A stretch of 64,000 nt of DNA, taken from contig NC_026659.2 of the NCBI RefSeq assembly GCF_000004075.3, forward strand, positions 26,802,272 through 26,866,271, read 5' to 3'. Source of the DNA: Cucumis sativus (taxonomy: Eukaryota; Streptophyta; Magnoliopsida; Cucurbitales; Cucurbitaceae). The position numbers and the translations under genes were made by a program. Below, one piece after another: positions 1 to 11,642 of this stretch (the stretch's first letter is position 1; every line of letters begins with the position of its first letter). The notes below the pieces were generated by a model. The model searched no databases. It saw only the letters and a list, made by a program, of their open reading frames with translations, and had not been told where the DNA came from.

Positions 1-3000
1 TAAGAAACTCCCTTTCACTCACTCTGTTCATGGCGTTAAGCTGCAAGATCCCTACCACTGGATGTCCAATACCCACGACCCTGATTTCGCTGACTATCTC
101 CGTCAAGAAAACCTGTATGCTGAAGCATTCATGGCTGACACTCAGGTTCTACAGCGGCAGCTCTTCTCCGAGATGACGAGTCGAATTCCCGCCAAGGTTT
201 CCACTCCCCCTGAGCCTTGGGGACCCTGGTCTGCTCTTTTCTCCTACTCCTAATCTTCTACTTTTTAATTTCGTTGAACGTTGTTGAAGCTGAATTTATC
301 GATGCATCTTATTAGGTTTTACTACCAGTACATTCCGGATGGGAAGGAGTACCCAGTTCTATGCCGTAGGTTACAGAATGAGAAAAGCAGTTGGTTTAGG
401 AAAATTTTAAATTTTGGTAAAGGGAATTCTGGGAAGGAAGAACAAGTATTGCTTGATTGGAATGAAATTGCTAAACAATACGGTAAGTTTATTGAGATCT
501 TTTCTATTTTATTTGTGTCTATGTTGAGCTAAAGTGTACGGAAAATCGTTCTTCATCATGTTCTATCTGAATTATGAACAGTGAAAGAGCTACAGATACT
601 TTACTATTGTTTATATAAGTCGTAAATGCCATTTTCTCTTTTGGGTAATACGTCGTTGATGATTGGTTCACTGTGTTTATCAAGGAATTTTCATTTTCGA
701 TCTTACTTCCTGTTATGAGAATTACGGCATTTCATTAAATTTTACGTTGTGTTGCTCACAATTGTAGGCTATGTTCACGTGGGAACTTGTCGTATTTCAC
801 CAGACCATAACTTTCTAGCTTATACAGTTGATATTACTGGCAATGAACACTTCATGCTTCAGATTAAAGACCTGAGAAATGGACTGATAATTCCCAAGTT
901 ACAGAAGGAGGGAGTTGTAAGTTTGGCTTGGGCGGAAGAAGGCAGGGTGCTTTTCTATACTCAAGCAGATGAGAATCAGCGACCTTACAGGCAAATTTTT
1001 GTCAACGTTCTTAGCTCTTTTTTCTTCTAATAAATACATATACCTGACATTTATTCTTTTTTGCTTCTGCCTTAACATTTGACAGGGTTTTCTGCACAAA
1101 AGTTGGATTTAACGACACAGAGGATGTCTCGGTGTTTGTTGAAAATGATCCCAACTATTGTGTAGACATAACAAGCACAAAAGATGGGAAGTTCATAACT
1201 GTGAATTCAAACTCGAGGACTTCGTCTGAGGAAGGAACTTACCTATTTCAATTTTTTTCTTCTTTTTCTATCTTTTTTCTCTTAAGGAGATTTTATTTAA
1301 GCCAACTTAAGACTTCTATTTTGAAGCTTTACTGGTTTGTTTTACCCAGGTTTATATCATAGATGCCAACAACTCATTAGGTGGATTGCAAAGAATACAT
1401 GAACGCATTCCTGGTATTCAATACTTTTTGGAACATCATCATGGTTTCTTTTATATCCTAACAAATGCTCCTCTTGAAAAGAATGGGGGTTGCTCGGAAG
1501 AAGATTATTATGTAGCTCGATGTCGAGTTGAAGATATTAAGTCAGCAGATTGGCAGGTTACTTTTATGCTACATCTGTTCCACATCTGATCTCAGTGTCC
1601 CTTCTTTTATCAACTGCGTGCGCGTGTGTTTGTTTTAATTTAGTTTTAATTTTTGAGTTACTTCCACTCAACTAATCTCCTTTTTCATTTTCCACATACC
1701 TTGTCATGTCATGTGTGTATTATAGGATATCGTCCTTCAGAGTGAAGATTTCAGCATACAGGACATGGATATTTTCAGTGGACATCTTGTGCTTTTTGTC
1801 AATAAGAATGGTGTTTCTATGTTATGTTCAATCAATTTTCCTTTAGATGCTGATCATAACGTATGGGTTTGTTTTTCTTGGCTTGCTTTATGGTTAAATT
1901 AGCATCAGTATAGCAATTCCTGTATATCATCTCATTCTACTTGTTCTGCAGCATCACTTGGAGATTGACAAACTTGACCCATGGTTTTTCCCTCTTCCCT
2001 CAAATTCCTGCAGCGTAGCTCCAGGATCAAACCATGACTTCATGAGCTCATTATACCGTGTGGTGCTCTCATCACCAGTGGTATTACTTTGTAATTTTAT
2101 ATATCTGCATGTGCATGAAATATCTTGGCACATACTTATATCTGATTTTGTCTATTGAGTGGTTGTACTTTCTTCTCCCTTATTTTTGGTTTCCTTTGAA
2201 TTATGAAGCTAAGTTTTATCTAGTAAATCATGATAAATTTATGAAATTATTTGCTTCTTATGCCTCTTGCTATAAAGCAGCTAAAAATTATTTTTCCTTA
2301 TAGTTTTTGATAAAATTACACATTTGTGAGCATTATTGTCTTCAATGTGCTAGCATACACTGTCATAATTAGTACTTAGAATAGAGTTTTAAACTTAAAT
2401 TTACCCCACTCTTCTGGCTTCATTTTGAAGTTTGAACCTTTCTAAAAATTTCATGTTTTCTTGGAACCACCAGATGCCAGATTTGATTGTTGACTATGAC
2501 ATGTCCAAACGGATCTTTTCAATCATTCAGCAAGAGGAAGTAAAAGTCCAGCATGATGTTGAACTTAAAACAAATCTACCAGATACGTTGGATGCTGAGG
2601 AAGTTTCAGACACACAAAGCAAAAGAGAAAATTTCCAGAATTGTGAATCCCAAAATTGGAAGGACTTTTCGGAGGCATACTTTTGCGAAAGGATAGAAGT
2701 TAAATCACATGACGGCATCAGAATACCCTTGACCATATTGTATTCCCCAATGACTTTTAAAAAAGGACAGTCACCCGGAATTCTACAAGGGTATGGAGCA
2801 TATGGTGAAATCCTGGATAAAAGCTGGTGTCCTTATCGCCTGAGTTTACTTGACCGTGGTTTTGTGCTGGCGTTTGCAGATGTCAGGTAGGTTCTATCGT
2901 TATATAATGTGTGTATGTGTGTGTTTGTATTGTTTCATTCTCTGTTAATTGAAACTCAGTTTAGAACCTTGATTGTGCCTATGAGAATTTTAATTTTTAC

Positions 3001-4266
3001 ATGACATGGATTTTGGTGGGCAGGGGAGGAGGTGGTGGTGGTGATTCTTCATGGCATAGATGTGGGAGTGGGCTTGAGAAACCGAACTCAATACACGACT
3101 TCATCTCTTGTGCAAATTTTCTCATTCATAATGGTTATGTTCATAAGGATCGACTGGGTTCCATTGGATACAGTGCTGGAGGTCTTCTAGTTGGGGCTGC
3201 AATCAACATGCATCCCAATCTGTTTCGCGCAGCCATTTTAAAAGTTAGTTTGAGCCATACACTTGCCTCCTCATTGGTCTTCAAATCTTGTAAAGTAGAT
3301 TGGAAATGCATCTAGTTTTATTTACTTTATTCATAAAAGGTTTTTATATGGCAATTCAATTTCAGTCCTGTTCTTTTACTTTCTAATTTCAAGTTAAGGT
3401 TCCTATTAAATTAGTTAAAGGGATGTTTCACCATCGGTAATGAACCCAGAGCAAAGGAAGATATTCCTAGAAACGTTGGAGATATTGAAGAATTTTAAAT
3501 AATGAACTGATTCAACTAGACCAGAAGCCCGACAACTTTGTGTGAGGTTGAATTGGTGTTATATTCAGGATTGAAGCAATTGTACATTATAATTAATTAG
3601 GTAGGTAAAATTGATCCTATCAATACACACAGTGGAAGACAATAAGAAGGAAATGTACAAGAAGAGAAACTGTGACTTCCAAAGTTTTAATGTTCTGCTT
3701 GGTTACTCTCAGATTTCTTTTTTATGGGGGTTGAAGGTTTTCTATGTTTAATCAGGTTCCATTTCTCGACATATGTAACACCCTACTGGATCCCAGTTTA
3801 CCTCTCACCGTTCTGGATTATGAAGAATTTGGAAACCCACAAATACAAAAGCAATTTGAGTCTATTTTAAGCTATTCTCCTTACGATAATATATCCAAGG
3901 GAACCTGTTATCCTTCAATGCTCGTCACAGCGTCATTCCATGATGCAAGGTAAATTATTTTTTTCTTTCAACTGTATCACATTAGCATATTTGTCTGAAC
4001 AGGTAAATGTTCTCTCGTGCTTTGCTCTCAAATAAACATATGTGAAATCATTGAATTTCATCCTCAGGGTTGGAGTATGGGAAGCTGCTAAGTGGGTGGC
4101 AAAAATTCGAGACACTACGTGCTCTCGTTGTTCAACTTCTGCAATTTTAAAGACCAATATGCTTGGAGGACATTTCGGTGAAGGTGGTCTCTATGGTGGA
4201 TGTGAAGAGATGGCTTATGAGTACGCATTTCTCATCAAAGTCCTCAGAACTCCTGACCACGATTAA
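1..4266 (+). CDS. Prolyl oligopeptidase family (S9, oligopeptidase B-like) serine peptidase, 5' partial
   Basis: This gene encodes a cytosolic- or organelle-type serine peptidase that cleaves short peptides. Eleven exons can be read: <1-228, 316-482, 768-990, 1086-1230, 1350-1556, 1726-1860, 1952-2080, 2474-2886, 3024-3243, 3756-3949 and 4068-4266. They keep one frame for 752 residues, so only a short N-terminus is missing on the left. The first part is the beta-propeller (start motif DPYHWM). The C-terminal part is the alpha/beta-hydrolase: Ser in GYSAGG (codon 3172-3174), Asp in SFHDARV (3942-3944) and His in GGHFGEGG (4171-4173). All three catalytic residues are therefore present. Two introns are odd: the one after 990 starts with GC, and the one after 1230 seems to start with GA. 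If the second is not spliced, the frame reaches a stop at 1360-1362. The family is certain; the closest Arabidopsis match is probably At1g69020 (from memory). Confidence 0.92.
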
Positions 4267-5137
4267 ACTCTTGCACACTGCAATGAAAGAACTCCAATGT
4301 CCAGAATGGCAAGGAGTAATCTCCCAAACTTTATCTTCAACTATTTATTCTTTGCTATTTAAGAAGCTAAATTATATAGATATATAAAATCTGGCATCCA
4401 AATACTTAAGCTTTGCTTCTCTATGTTAAACACATTGATGTGGTGGTAGTTCTCATAAAGCGCAAGTGGTCCCATTTGCTAATTTTTCAGTTTTTTATTA
4501 GTAATTGATCTCTGGCCTCTATGAACTTGTGCAGTTTTTGTTCCATCTTGCATAAGATTATCTTATAAATTTCTTCAATCTAGTGCGAACCAACAATGTT
4601 CCATATCTTATATGCTGCTTGCTTTTAGTTAGGCCAGGGCATTGAAGGTTAAATGTCATACCATCCATTAATCAAATCACGAACAAACACCTTGATGGAA
4701 ACTCAGAAAAGTATTACTTACACGTTTGTTTGATTTTGTCTGATAGAGACCACAGAATTATTTACTTGGTGACAGATGTGCTAAGTATGTATTTAAATGA
4801 TCATATTGCATAGTTTATATTATATCATATGTATCAAATATACAACTGTGACTTTATATTGAATTGTTGACAATCTTGAAATAATACATGATTTAACAGG
4901 GGGTATTTGACATTACATAACTTGATGACCTGCGCCTTTCATGCTTGACAACCAAGTCAAGCCAAGATTTCAGGTACCCAAACTGTTCAGAACTACATAA
5001 AACATTACTCGTAACTTTTGACACGTGATGAAATTGAGAACTGATGGATGTTGGTTAAGCTGCAGAGGACCGTGTCTTGCTCAAGCATGTATGGAGTAGT
5101 AGACATCAGCCACATGGACTTCTAAATGAACACTAAA
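4267..5137. other. Intergenic, 3' flank of oligopeptidase gene
   Basis: AT-rich sequence between the oligopeptidase stop and the small minus-strand ORF. It probably holds the 3' UTRs of both. No coding frame, RNA gene or repeat was recognised. Confidence 0.5.
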
Positions 5138-5320
5138 CTAGCTGAACTGAACCTTGTGAGCAGAAGAGAAATGCTTTGCTGCAGCCACCATGGCGGCCTC
5201 TGGCCCCGATGGAGACACTGCAGCGTTGGATGCGTCAGCATTTCCATCGTTGAGGCCAAGTAAGCAATTAATGAAAGACTTTATAATTGACCAACACAAA
5301 TTCTCTTTCTCGTCTCCCAT
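5138..5320 (-). CDS. Small unrecognised protein, 60 aa
   Basis: The ATG at 5320 opens a 60-residue frame ending in TAG at 5138-5140. The frame stays open upstream to 5488, but without a better start. The composition looks coding: the second half is rich in GCN, TCN and other third-position C/G codons, while the surroundings are strongly AT-rich. The protein has an N-terminal charged stretch (MGDEKEN), a hydrophobic middle with two Cys, and an Ala/Ser/His-rich C-terminus (PEAAMVAAAKHFSSAHK). There is no signal peptide and no known domain. It lies tail-to-tail with the oligopeptidase gene. It could be a plant-specific small protein or a chance ORF; no function is proposed. Confidence 0.45.
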   Translation of the reverse strand: MGDEKENLCWSIIKSFINCLLGLNDGNADASNAAVSPSGPEAAMVAAAKHFSSAHKVQFS

Positions 5321-7640
5321 ATTTGTTTGACCTTGGAGAAGAAAAGAAACGTTTTTTAGGAAGTAGAGAACAGGAGGGATTCTGGATATGAATTTTTTGG
5401 TAGAAATATTGTTAAGGTGAGTGAAAACTTGTGTTTGTTCTAGCACTAGCACATACTTATAGGCTGAAGAAATGAGGCTGCTTGACAATCAAGAAAAGCA
5501 AAACGGCTTTGTTGACAATTTGATTTTTCAGATGTTTTTCTTAAGAAGGTTCATATTTCTTTATATTGTGTAGAGCATGGAAACTACCTTTTTTTGGACT
5601 TACCTTCATTTCAATGCTCAATGATCTTAGAAAAGTAAGTGTCTTTTTCTAAAGAAGGCTTTATTTGAATTTCTAACTTTTTGCCCAAGCAAGAACACTC
5701 TTTGATACTGCCACATTTTGTTTTACTTTTCAATGCTTGTCATATCTTTCTACCAAAAGAAAACCAACTCTTTCCTCGTCACTCAAAAACATAGAATTAA
5801 ATATTTGATATTTGTTTCAATATTGATATTTTATTGTTGACGTCCACATTTTATGTTTTAAACTAGATGAAATTAAAATTCAAACTCTATGAATTCCTTT
5901 GTTTATTATTGTTTTTCTACGACTGATGTGGAATGGGTGACCTCCGGATCAATCAAGAAAATTCAAACCAACACTTAAGTATGAAGAAAAAAAAGCTTAA
6001 TTGAATGAATGTCAGCACTCCTCTCCTACACAATTCAAATTATATGTTCTCAATTACTAGTTGACACTGAATCATAGTTGGTCAGTTCCAATTTTAATAT
6101 TCATATTCAGAAACTGACATAATTAATTGAGCCGAAGTACTTAGTGGAGCCTCGGCCTTCCTCATTTGGGCCTATAAAACAACTTTAAGTCCAATCTCAA
6201 CTTTACCTAATCTTACATCTCCCCTATTACAAATGTCTTCACCTTTGTTTACTCATAACTCCTAATGCCAATTTGAGCTCTTTTAAATACCCAACGTTCA
6301 TATCCCAACCTTATCATTTGCTGTCTTTGCGACTTAGCACACATAAACAAAACAAACAAACGAACCTCTTAGTACTCAATGTATACATACATATGATTTT
6401 ATTAAGCATGTAATTCATAGATTTAATTATATGGAGACGACAAGTGCGACACAATTTAATTATAAATTTGTTTTATATATGTTCCTTCCAAAAGGAACAC
6501 TTTTAGTCTAAGACTTAGTCCATGTAGACTCTTGACAGAAAAGAGACCCTAACATGCCATTTGGTCCAATATGTTATCTACTTATCTTAAAAGAAACACC
6601 TATGTCAACTTTCTCTATAAATATATTATAATGATATAATATAGAATAACTTATGTTCGACTCTCAAACTCTCCTTGGCTTTCATACTTTGTTATTCTCT
6701 AACTTTACGGCAACATCCATGGAGAGCGATCATATTCTACTTTTCTAACAAATTTACAGTTGATGAAACACGGATGATTTAACATAGACTTGATCAGCAA
6801 AGAATAATTAAAAAGATGAATGATAAATATTTACTCAAACACCATGATAAAGTAGCATATGTTAAATCATGATTTGTGAGACGTGACAATTCTTTTTATT
6901 CATAGCTTGTCCTTTCTCTCTCTCTCATGTGACAAATATCTTATAGACTCAGAAATTGGATTTCAATGAATCTATCTATCTATATATTCATATATATTGA
7001 TTTACAAAATACTCTCTAATAAGAAAAACCATGGGCTGACTTGTCAGTCACTTTGCTTCCCACCCTCCTTTATTTATTAAACTTTTTATTATATTCCTTT
7101 TTTTTTTTAATGTTCAATTTAATTCCTATGTTTAAAATTAATTTTATTGAAAGTTGGTTATGGTATTGAATTTATTATATATTTAATGAGATTTTTCAAA
7201 TATGATAAAATTAGTTAAATTATTTATAAATATAATAAAATAATAATCTTTAAATGTTGAAACATAATTGCCAATAAGAAGTTTAGAGTTTTAATGGTGC
7301 AATTATTTTTTCAAACATTAATTTAATACCTCTCAACTTTCTTTTACCTTTATTTTCATCTTTTTCTTCCTCTTTTAAAAATCACACCATTCTCATATCG
7401 AAATAATGAATAATATGTTAATTTCATAAGACAATCAAATGTCAAATTTTTTTAATTGAAGAAGATGATTTAAAATAAATTATACTTTATTTAGATTTTT
7501 TTAAAAAAAAACAATTTAAAAGTTGAAGAATTATGATGTGGTGGAAAATTAAAATTCAACCTGTTGGACCAATTAAAAATAAAAAAGAGCAAATAATGGT
7601 TTATAGAAAAGAATATATATATATAAGAAGTAATAAATTG
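5321..7640. other. Gene-poor AT-rich intergenic DNA
   Basis: No credible coding frame. A TGGGCC element followed by TATAAAA lies near 6162-6177 on the plus strand with no gene directly downstream. The rest is AT-rich, with short TATC/TATA runs near 6970-7000. Nothing else was recognised. Confidence 0.5.
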
Positions 7641-7659
7641 AAGCGCATTGGAAGGAAGG

Positions 7660-8020
7660 AAACAGCGGGGGGGGGGGGAGGAGGACGCCGCGGTTTCGAA
7701 GAATCAAAAGACACGTGGGAGGATAATACCAACACGTAGGATAAAATTTTTTCTGAAATGTACAAGTAAGATTGTCGTCTATGACGATATTGTATTCGCA
7801 GCGTGTGATTCGGAAATGGCACGTGTAATTCTCGTGCATGCGTGGACTCTGACTCAGCTCCTCCACCCTCTCATTCTCATTCCTCAAACTCTCACCCTAT
7901 CTCTTTCTTCTCTAACCTCCACGTCCCCTTCCCATCCCCCATTCTCCCTTCTATATTTTTTACTTTCATCATTTTCATTTTAATCTCTCTCTCTTTCTTT
8001 ATTTTAATTCTTTTAAATTG
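7660..8020 (+). promoter_or_regulatory. Promoter/leader-like block with ACGT boxes, no gene attached
   Basis: A G12 run (7667-7678) is followed by several ACGT-core elements: CACGTGG near 7711, CACGTAG near 7733 and CACGTGT near 7819. A long pyrimidine-rich CT stretch (about 7850-7995) resembles a plant 5' leader. No coding frame follows. It could be a distal promoter of the PI4K gene, a non-coding transcript start or the relic of a lost gene. Confidence 0.35.
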
Positions 8021-10239
8021 GTAAAAATTTGATGGAAAACAAGTTCAATTTTAAAAAATGTAAAATCGTGACTATAAACAAGTCTATCATATAATTCATT
8101 ACAATTATCAATTTTAATTCATCATATTTGTGAACTTTTTGAATGATTAATATCTTAAATGCTACAATCATAACTCAAACCATATAAAATTTGTATATTA
8201 ATAGAAATAAGAATTAAAGCGTTGACGGTCAAAGACGAGGATAGAATTGACATTGACACGTCATTTTCACAACCAGCTGGCATGCCTTTTCTCTATTATC
8301 AAAACCCCCCAACAGATATATATATATATAATGATTATTATAATTAAAAAAAACTTTTTTTCTTTTTTTGACAAAAACTAATCCAAACCCACTTTTTCAA
8401 TCATTAAAAAGTGCATTTGCAATTGCATAGTCCTCCGGGACATTTTCGTAATTTAGGGTTTAGTTTATTAGTTTAATGTAATCCCAAACATCATATGAAG
8501 GATTTTGTTTAAGTGCTTTGTTTAATATATAACCATATCACTTAAACCTTATAGTTAATTAATATATGCTTTATTGATTTGCCAACTCACTATTCCTTCA
8601 TTTTATTTACTTACTCTTCTTTAATTCTCACACTCTATAAGGTTTTTGAATGATTGCTCAAAGTAAAGATGGAACAAAAGTGGGCCACCTCTCATAATTT
8701 TCAATTCTATAGGGGTGTTTAAGTAAATTTATTAAATATTAAAAATATGACTAAGAACTTAACCTAATTCCAATGATGTAGATGAAAAAATTAACTTATC
8801 CGTATAAATTATGTAGTTGTTTGAGTGTATTTTTGGTTACTATTTGTTGAGTTTTACGCTAGTTGGACTTTTATTAATCAAATAATTTGACCTTCGTTTA
8901 TTTTTCATTGATACATAGTTTATAACTTAAATGGATGATTATCGTAACTATTAGACTATATGTGATTGTTTTTCTTCTTCTTTTAAATATCGTTTTCATT
9001 ATCTTGAAGGTTTAGTCTATTATTTAATAGATTAGGATAACATGCTGATGTATATACATGTATTGAGGACATATATGTGTTGAAAATTTGCTGGAAGAAA
9101 TGAGGTCACAAAAATAATAAATAAATTACTAATTTTCTTTTAATTAAAAAAACAAATTTGGCATTTTGAAAATTATATATATATATACAAAGACGAATAA
9201 TTGAGCTCGACTTTGAGAAAAAATGTAGGAAATTTAGTGTGTGTGTCAAGATAGGAATATAGGATGACAATCAAAATACAATACTAAAAACTACTAACTA
9301 ATTGACAAAAAGTAATCACATGAGAATTTGAAGGATAATAAGATGGTTATTTGAAACAATTAACTAATTAACAAAAACAACGAAGATAATCAAATGACAA
9401 TTAACATACCATCAATAATGAATCATGAAAACACTTTTTACTTTTCAGTCTCAGTGTTCATTTAAATTGGGCCAGTATGTTAAAAGAGTAGGTCAAAGTG
9501 ACTAGTGAGAAGGATACTACAAAATTGATATTATAAGTTCATATCAATACAATCATAATTACACGGACAAATATCTAAACTGTTGTATGTGGAGTACTTT
9601 TTCACGTAAAGATTTGTTTTTTACGTGATATTTTGTGTTCTATCTTGTTAAATCACCTTCATAAATCACGGTGGATAATAAGTTAAACAACTAATTTATT
9701 CAAAAGTTTAAGTTGACGGGTAAAAGCAAATTTAAAGTGTTAGGTAAAAATCTAGCTTTTTTTTTTTTTTTAAGTTTAAGATTAATATATATGTAAAGGA
9801 AAAAGAAAAAGAAAAAGAATAAGAATAGAATGGAGTAATGAGGGGGAGATTTTGGTAAATTGAGTGGTCGTTAAAACCGACGGTCAGAACGGGCAGAAAA
9901 CTAGGTAGTACACAGAAGTAGAGATTGGAAAGGCGAAAGCCAAAACAGAATGCCCCGTCCGTCCTACCCACTCGGTGATGACACCAGGTGTCCCGCCATT
10001 CGATGCTGAGCCCTCTGCCACGTCATTCACGAATCTCTTATCTCCACCTCACCCATCTCTTTTTCATCCTACGCTTCTTATTTCCATATATTTCTCTTCA
10101 TCCAACGGCTCTCCCTTCCCTTCCAGAGTGTTCGAATCGCAAAGCCCATAGCCAGAGAGTGGGTCGGCATCTAACCAGGGTTAGTTATTTTAACCACGCT
10201 TCTCTCTCTCACTCTAGTTAAAGAAAGAACGTTCCCAGA
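8021..10239. other. AT-rich upstream region of the PI4K gene
   Basis: No gene seen. The last 400 bases become GC-richer and CT-rich (about 9940-10220), which fits the proximal promoter and start region of the PI4-kinase transcript. Simple TA runs occur near 8317 and 9176. Confidence 0.45.
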
Positions 10240-11642
10240 AGCCGAATTTCCCAAGAGGCAATCAAACATAAACTCAATTAACACAGCAAACGAGAGACAC
10301 AAAAGCCTAAGGGGCTAAAGCAAATTGGGCGAAGGGGATTTTTGTCTGACTTTGCGTTCTTGCTCCGACGATTCTTTCCTGCAATCTTCTTGGATTTTAT
10401 TTTCATTCATTCACGCCATCTCATTCTCTTTTGCCGCATCGGTTATGTAACAGATAGCGACGAGTTTTGGTGGTGAATCCGATTCCTTTTTTTTTTGCTG
10501 GGATCTTGAAAGATCTATTAAATTCCGGTGAGTTTTTCTTTTCTGATTTCGTAATTCTTACCGTGTGATGGTTATGTGAGTGTGTGTGTGTGTGTGTGTG
10601 TTTTTTTTTTTAACGAGCATGTGTTCAATGAATGATTCTTTTTCTTTACTTGTTTCTCATTGTTGAATTTCATTTCTCTGATCAGTCTTCCACTCCAGAA
10701 CGTCGTATTGAGCTTGGTCTCTTTTGGATCTTCTCTCCTGCCCCGAGGGGAGGGGGAGGGGGGAGGAAGGTGTGCATCTTTCACAGATTTCGTTTTACTG
10801 TTGGGATTTGTTCGAATGAGGATCTCGTTCCGATCATTTGTTTGCTTACACGATGAAGTGGTTAGAGAAGAGATCCTTCTTCTTCTTCTTCTTCTTCTTC
10901 CTCCTCCTCCTCTTTCTCTATCTCTGGAAGAGTCTATTTTTGAAAATTATTTGCTCCGGAGCCTTTGAAGTTTTTACTTAAATAGCGAACACTCTTCGCC
11001 TTTTTCTCTTTTTGTTAAAGTCTGGACGGCGTGTTAGCTAATCGAAGAATGGGGAGTTCATTCTACCGGAATTCTGCAAATATAGATATTATGGTCTTTT
11101 GATAAATTTTGGTTTCTTATGGGAAAGGACCGTAAATAGTGCATCAGTTTGTGTTATTGGTGTATGAATTCTTTTTTTTTTTTTGTCAAATCACTTCCCA
11201 GCTCGTGGCTTGGGGGTTCTTATTGTCGAGTCTAGATAAATTCACCTTTTTTTTTTTTTTTTTTTGGTAGTGATCCATTGGAAGTTAATTCTGTATCAAT
11301 ATTCTTGCTCTTGTGGTCAAGTGTTGATTTTTATGTCCTTGTGTTATTTCCGCAGATCATCTGTTGCTGTGAATCTGGCGAAATGGATCTGTAGGTGTAG
11401 TTTTCGGCTGGCATCCTTTTGTCTGTGGTGCCGTTTCGGTCACGGGGCTTTGTTTCTTTGAGAACGATGTCTAGGATTGAGGCTTCTTCTATCTATTGAT
11501 GATTATTCGGGAGTCTAGACTCTGGTTCTTTTCAACCAGCATTCTGTTTTGACTTGGGCGCCTTCTCGGGAGGGAATTCATTCTCTTCCTTGGCCATTTC
11601 AGTCTTTGGCTGCAAACACGTCCTCCGTTTCTTTCATTTTTA
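10240..11642 (+). promoter_or_regulatory. 5' leader of the PI4K gene with an intron
   Basis: The coding exon begins at 11643 and is preceded by about 1.4 kb without a coding frame. A good donor (CCG followed by GTGAGT) at 10528 and an acceptor (CCGCAG) ending at 11355 suggest a leader intron of roughly 0.8 kb. Inside it lie a (GT)n-T10 run (10574-10611), a G-rich purine block (10746-10770), a CTT/CTC triplet run and poly-T tracts. Leader introns are common in this gene family. The transcription start is not defined by sequence alone. Confidence 0.5.
10876..10912. repeat. (CTT)n(CTC)n microsatellite
   Basis: About eight CTT units followed by four CTC units, within the proposed PI4K leader intron. 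It is length-variable by nature. Confidence 0.9.
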
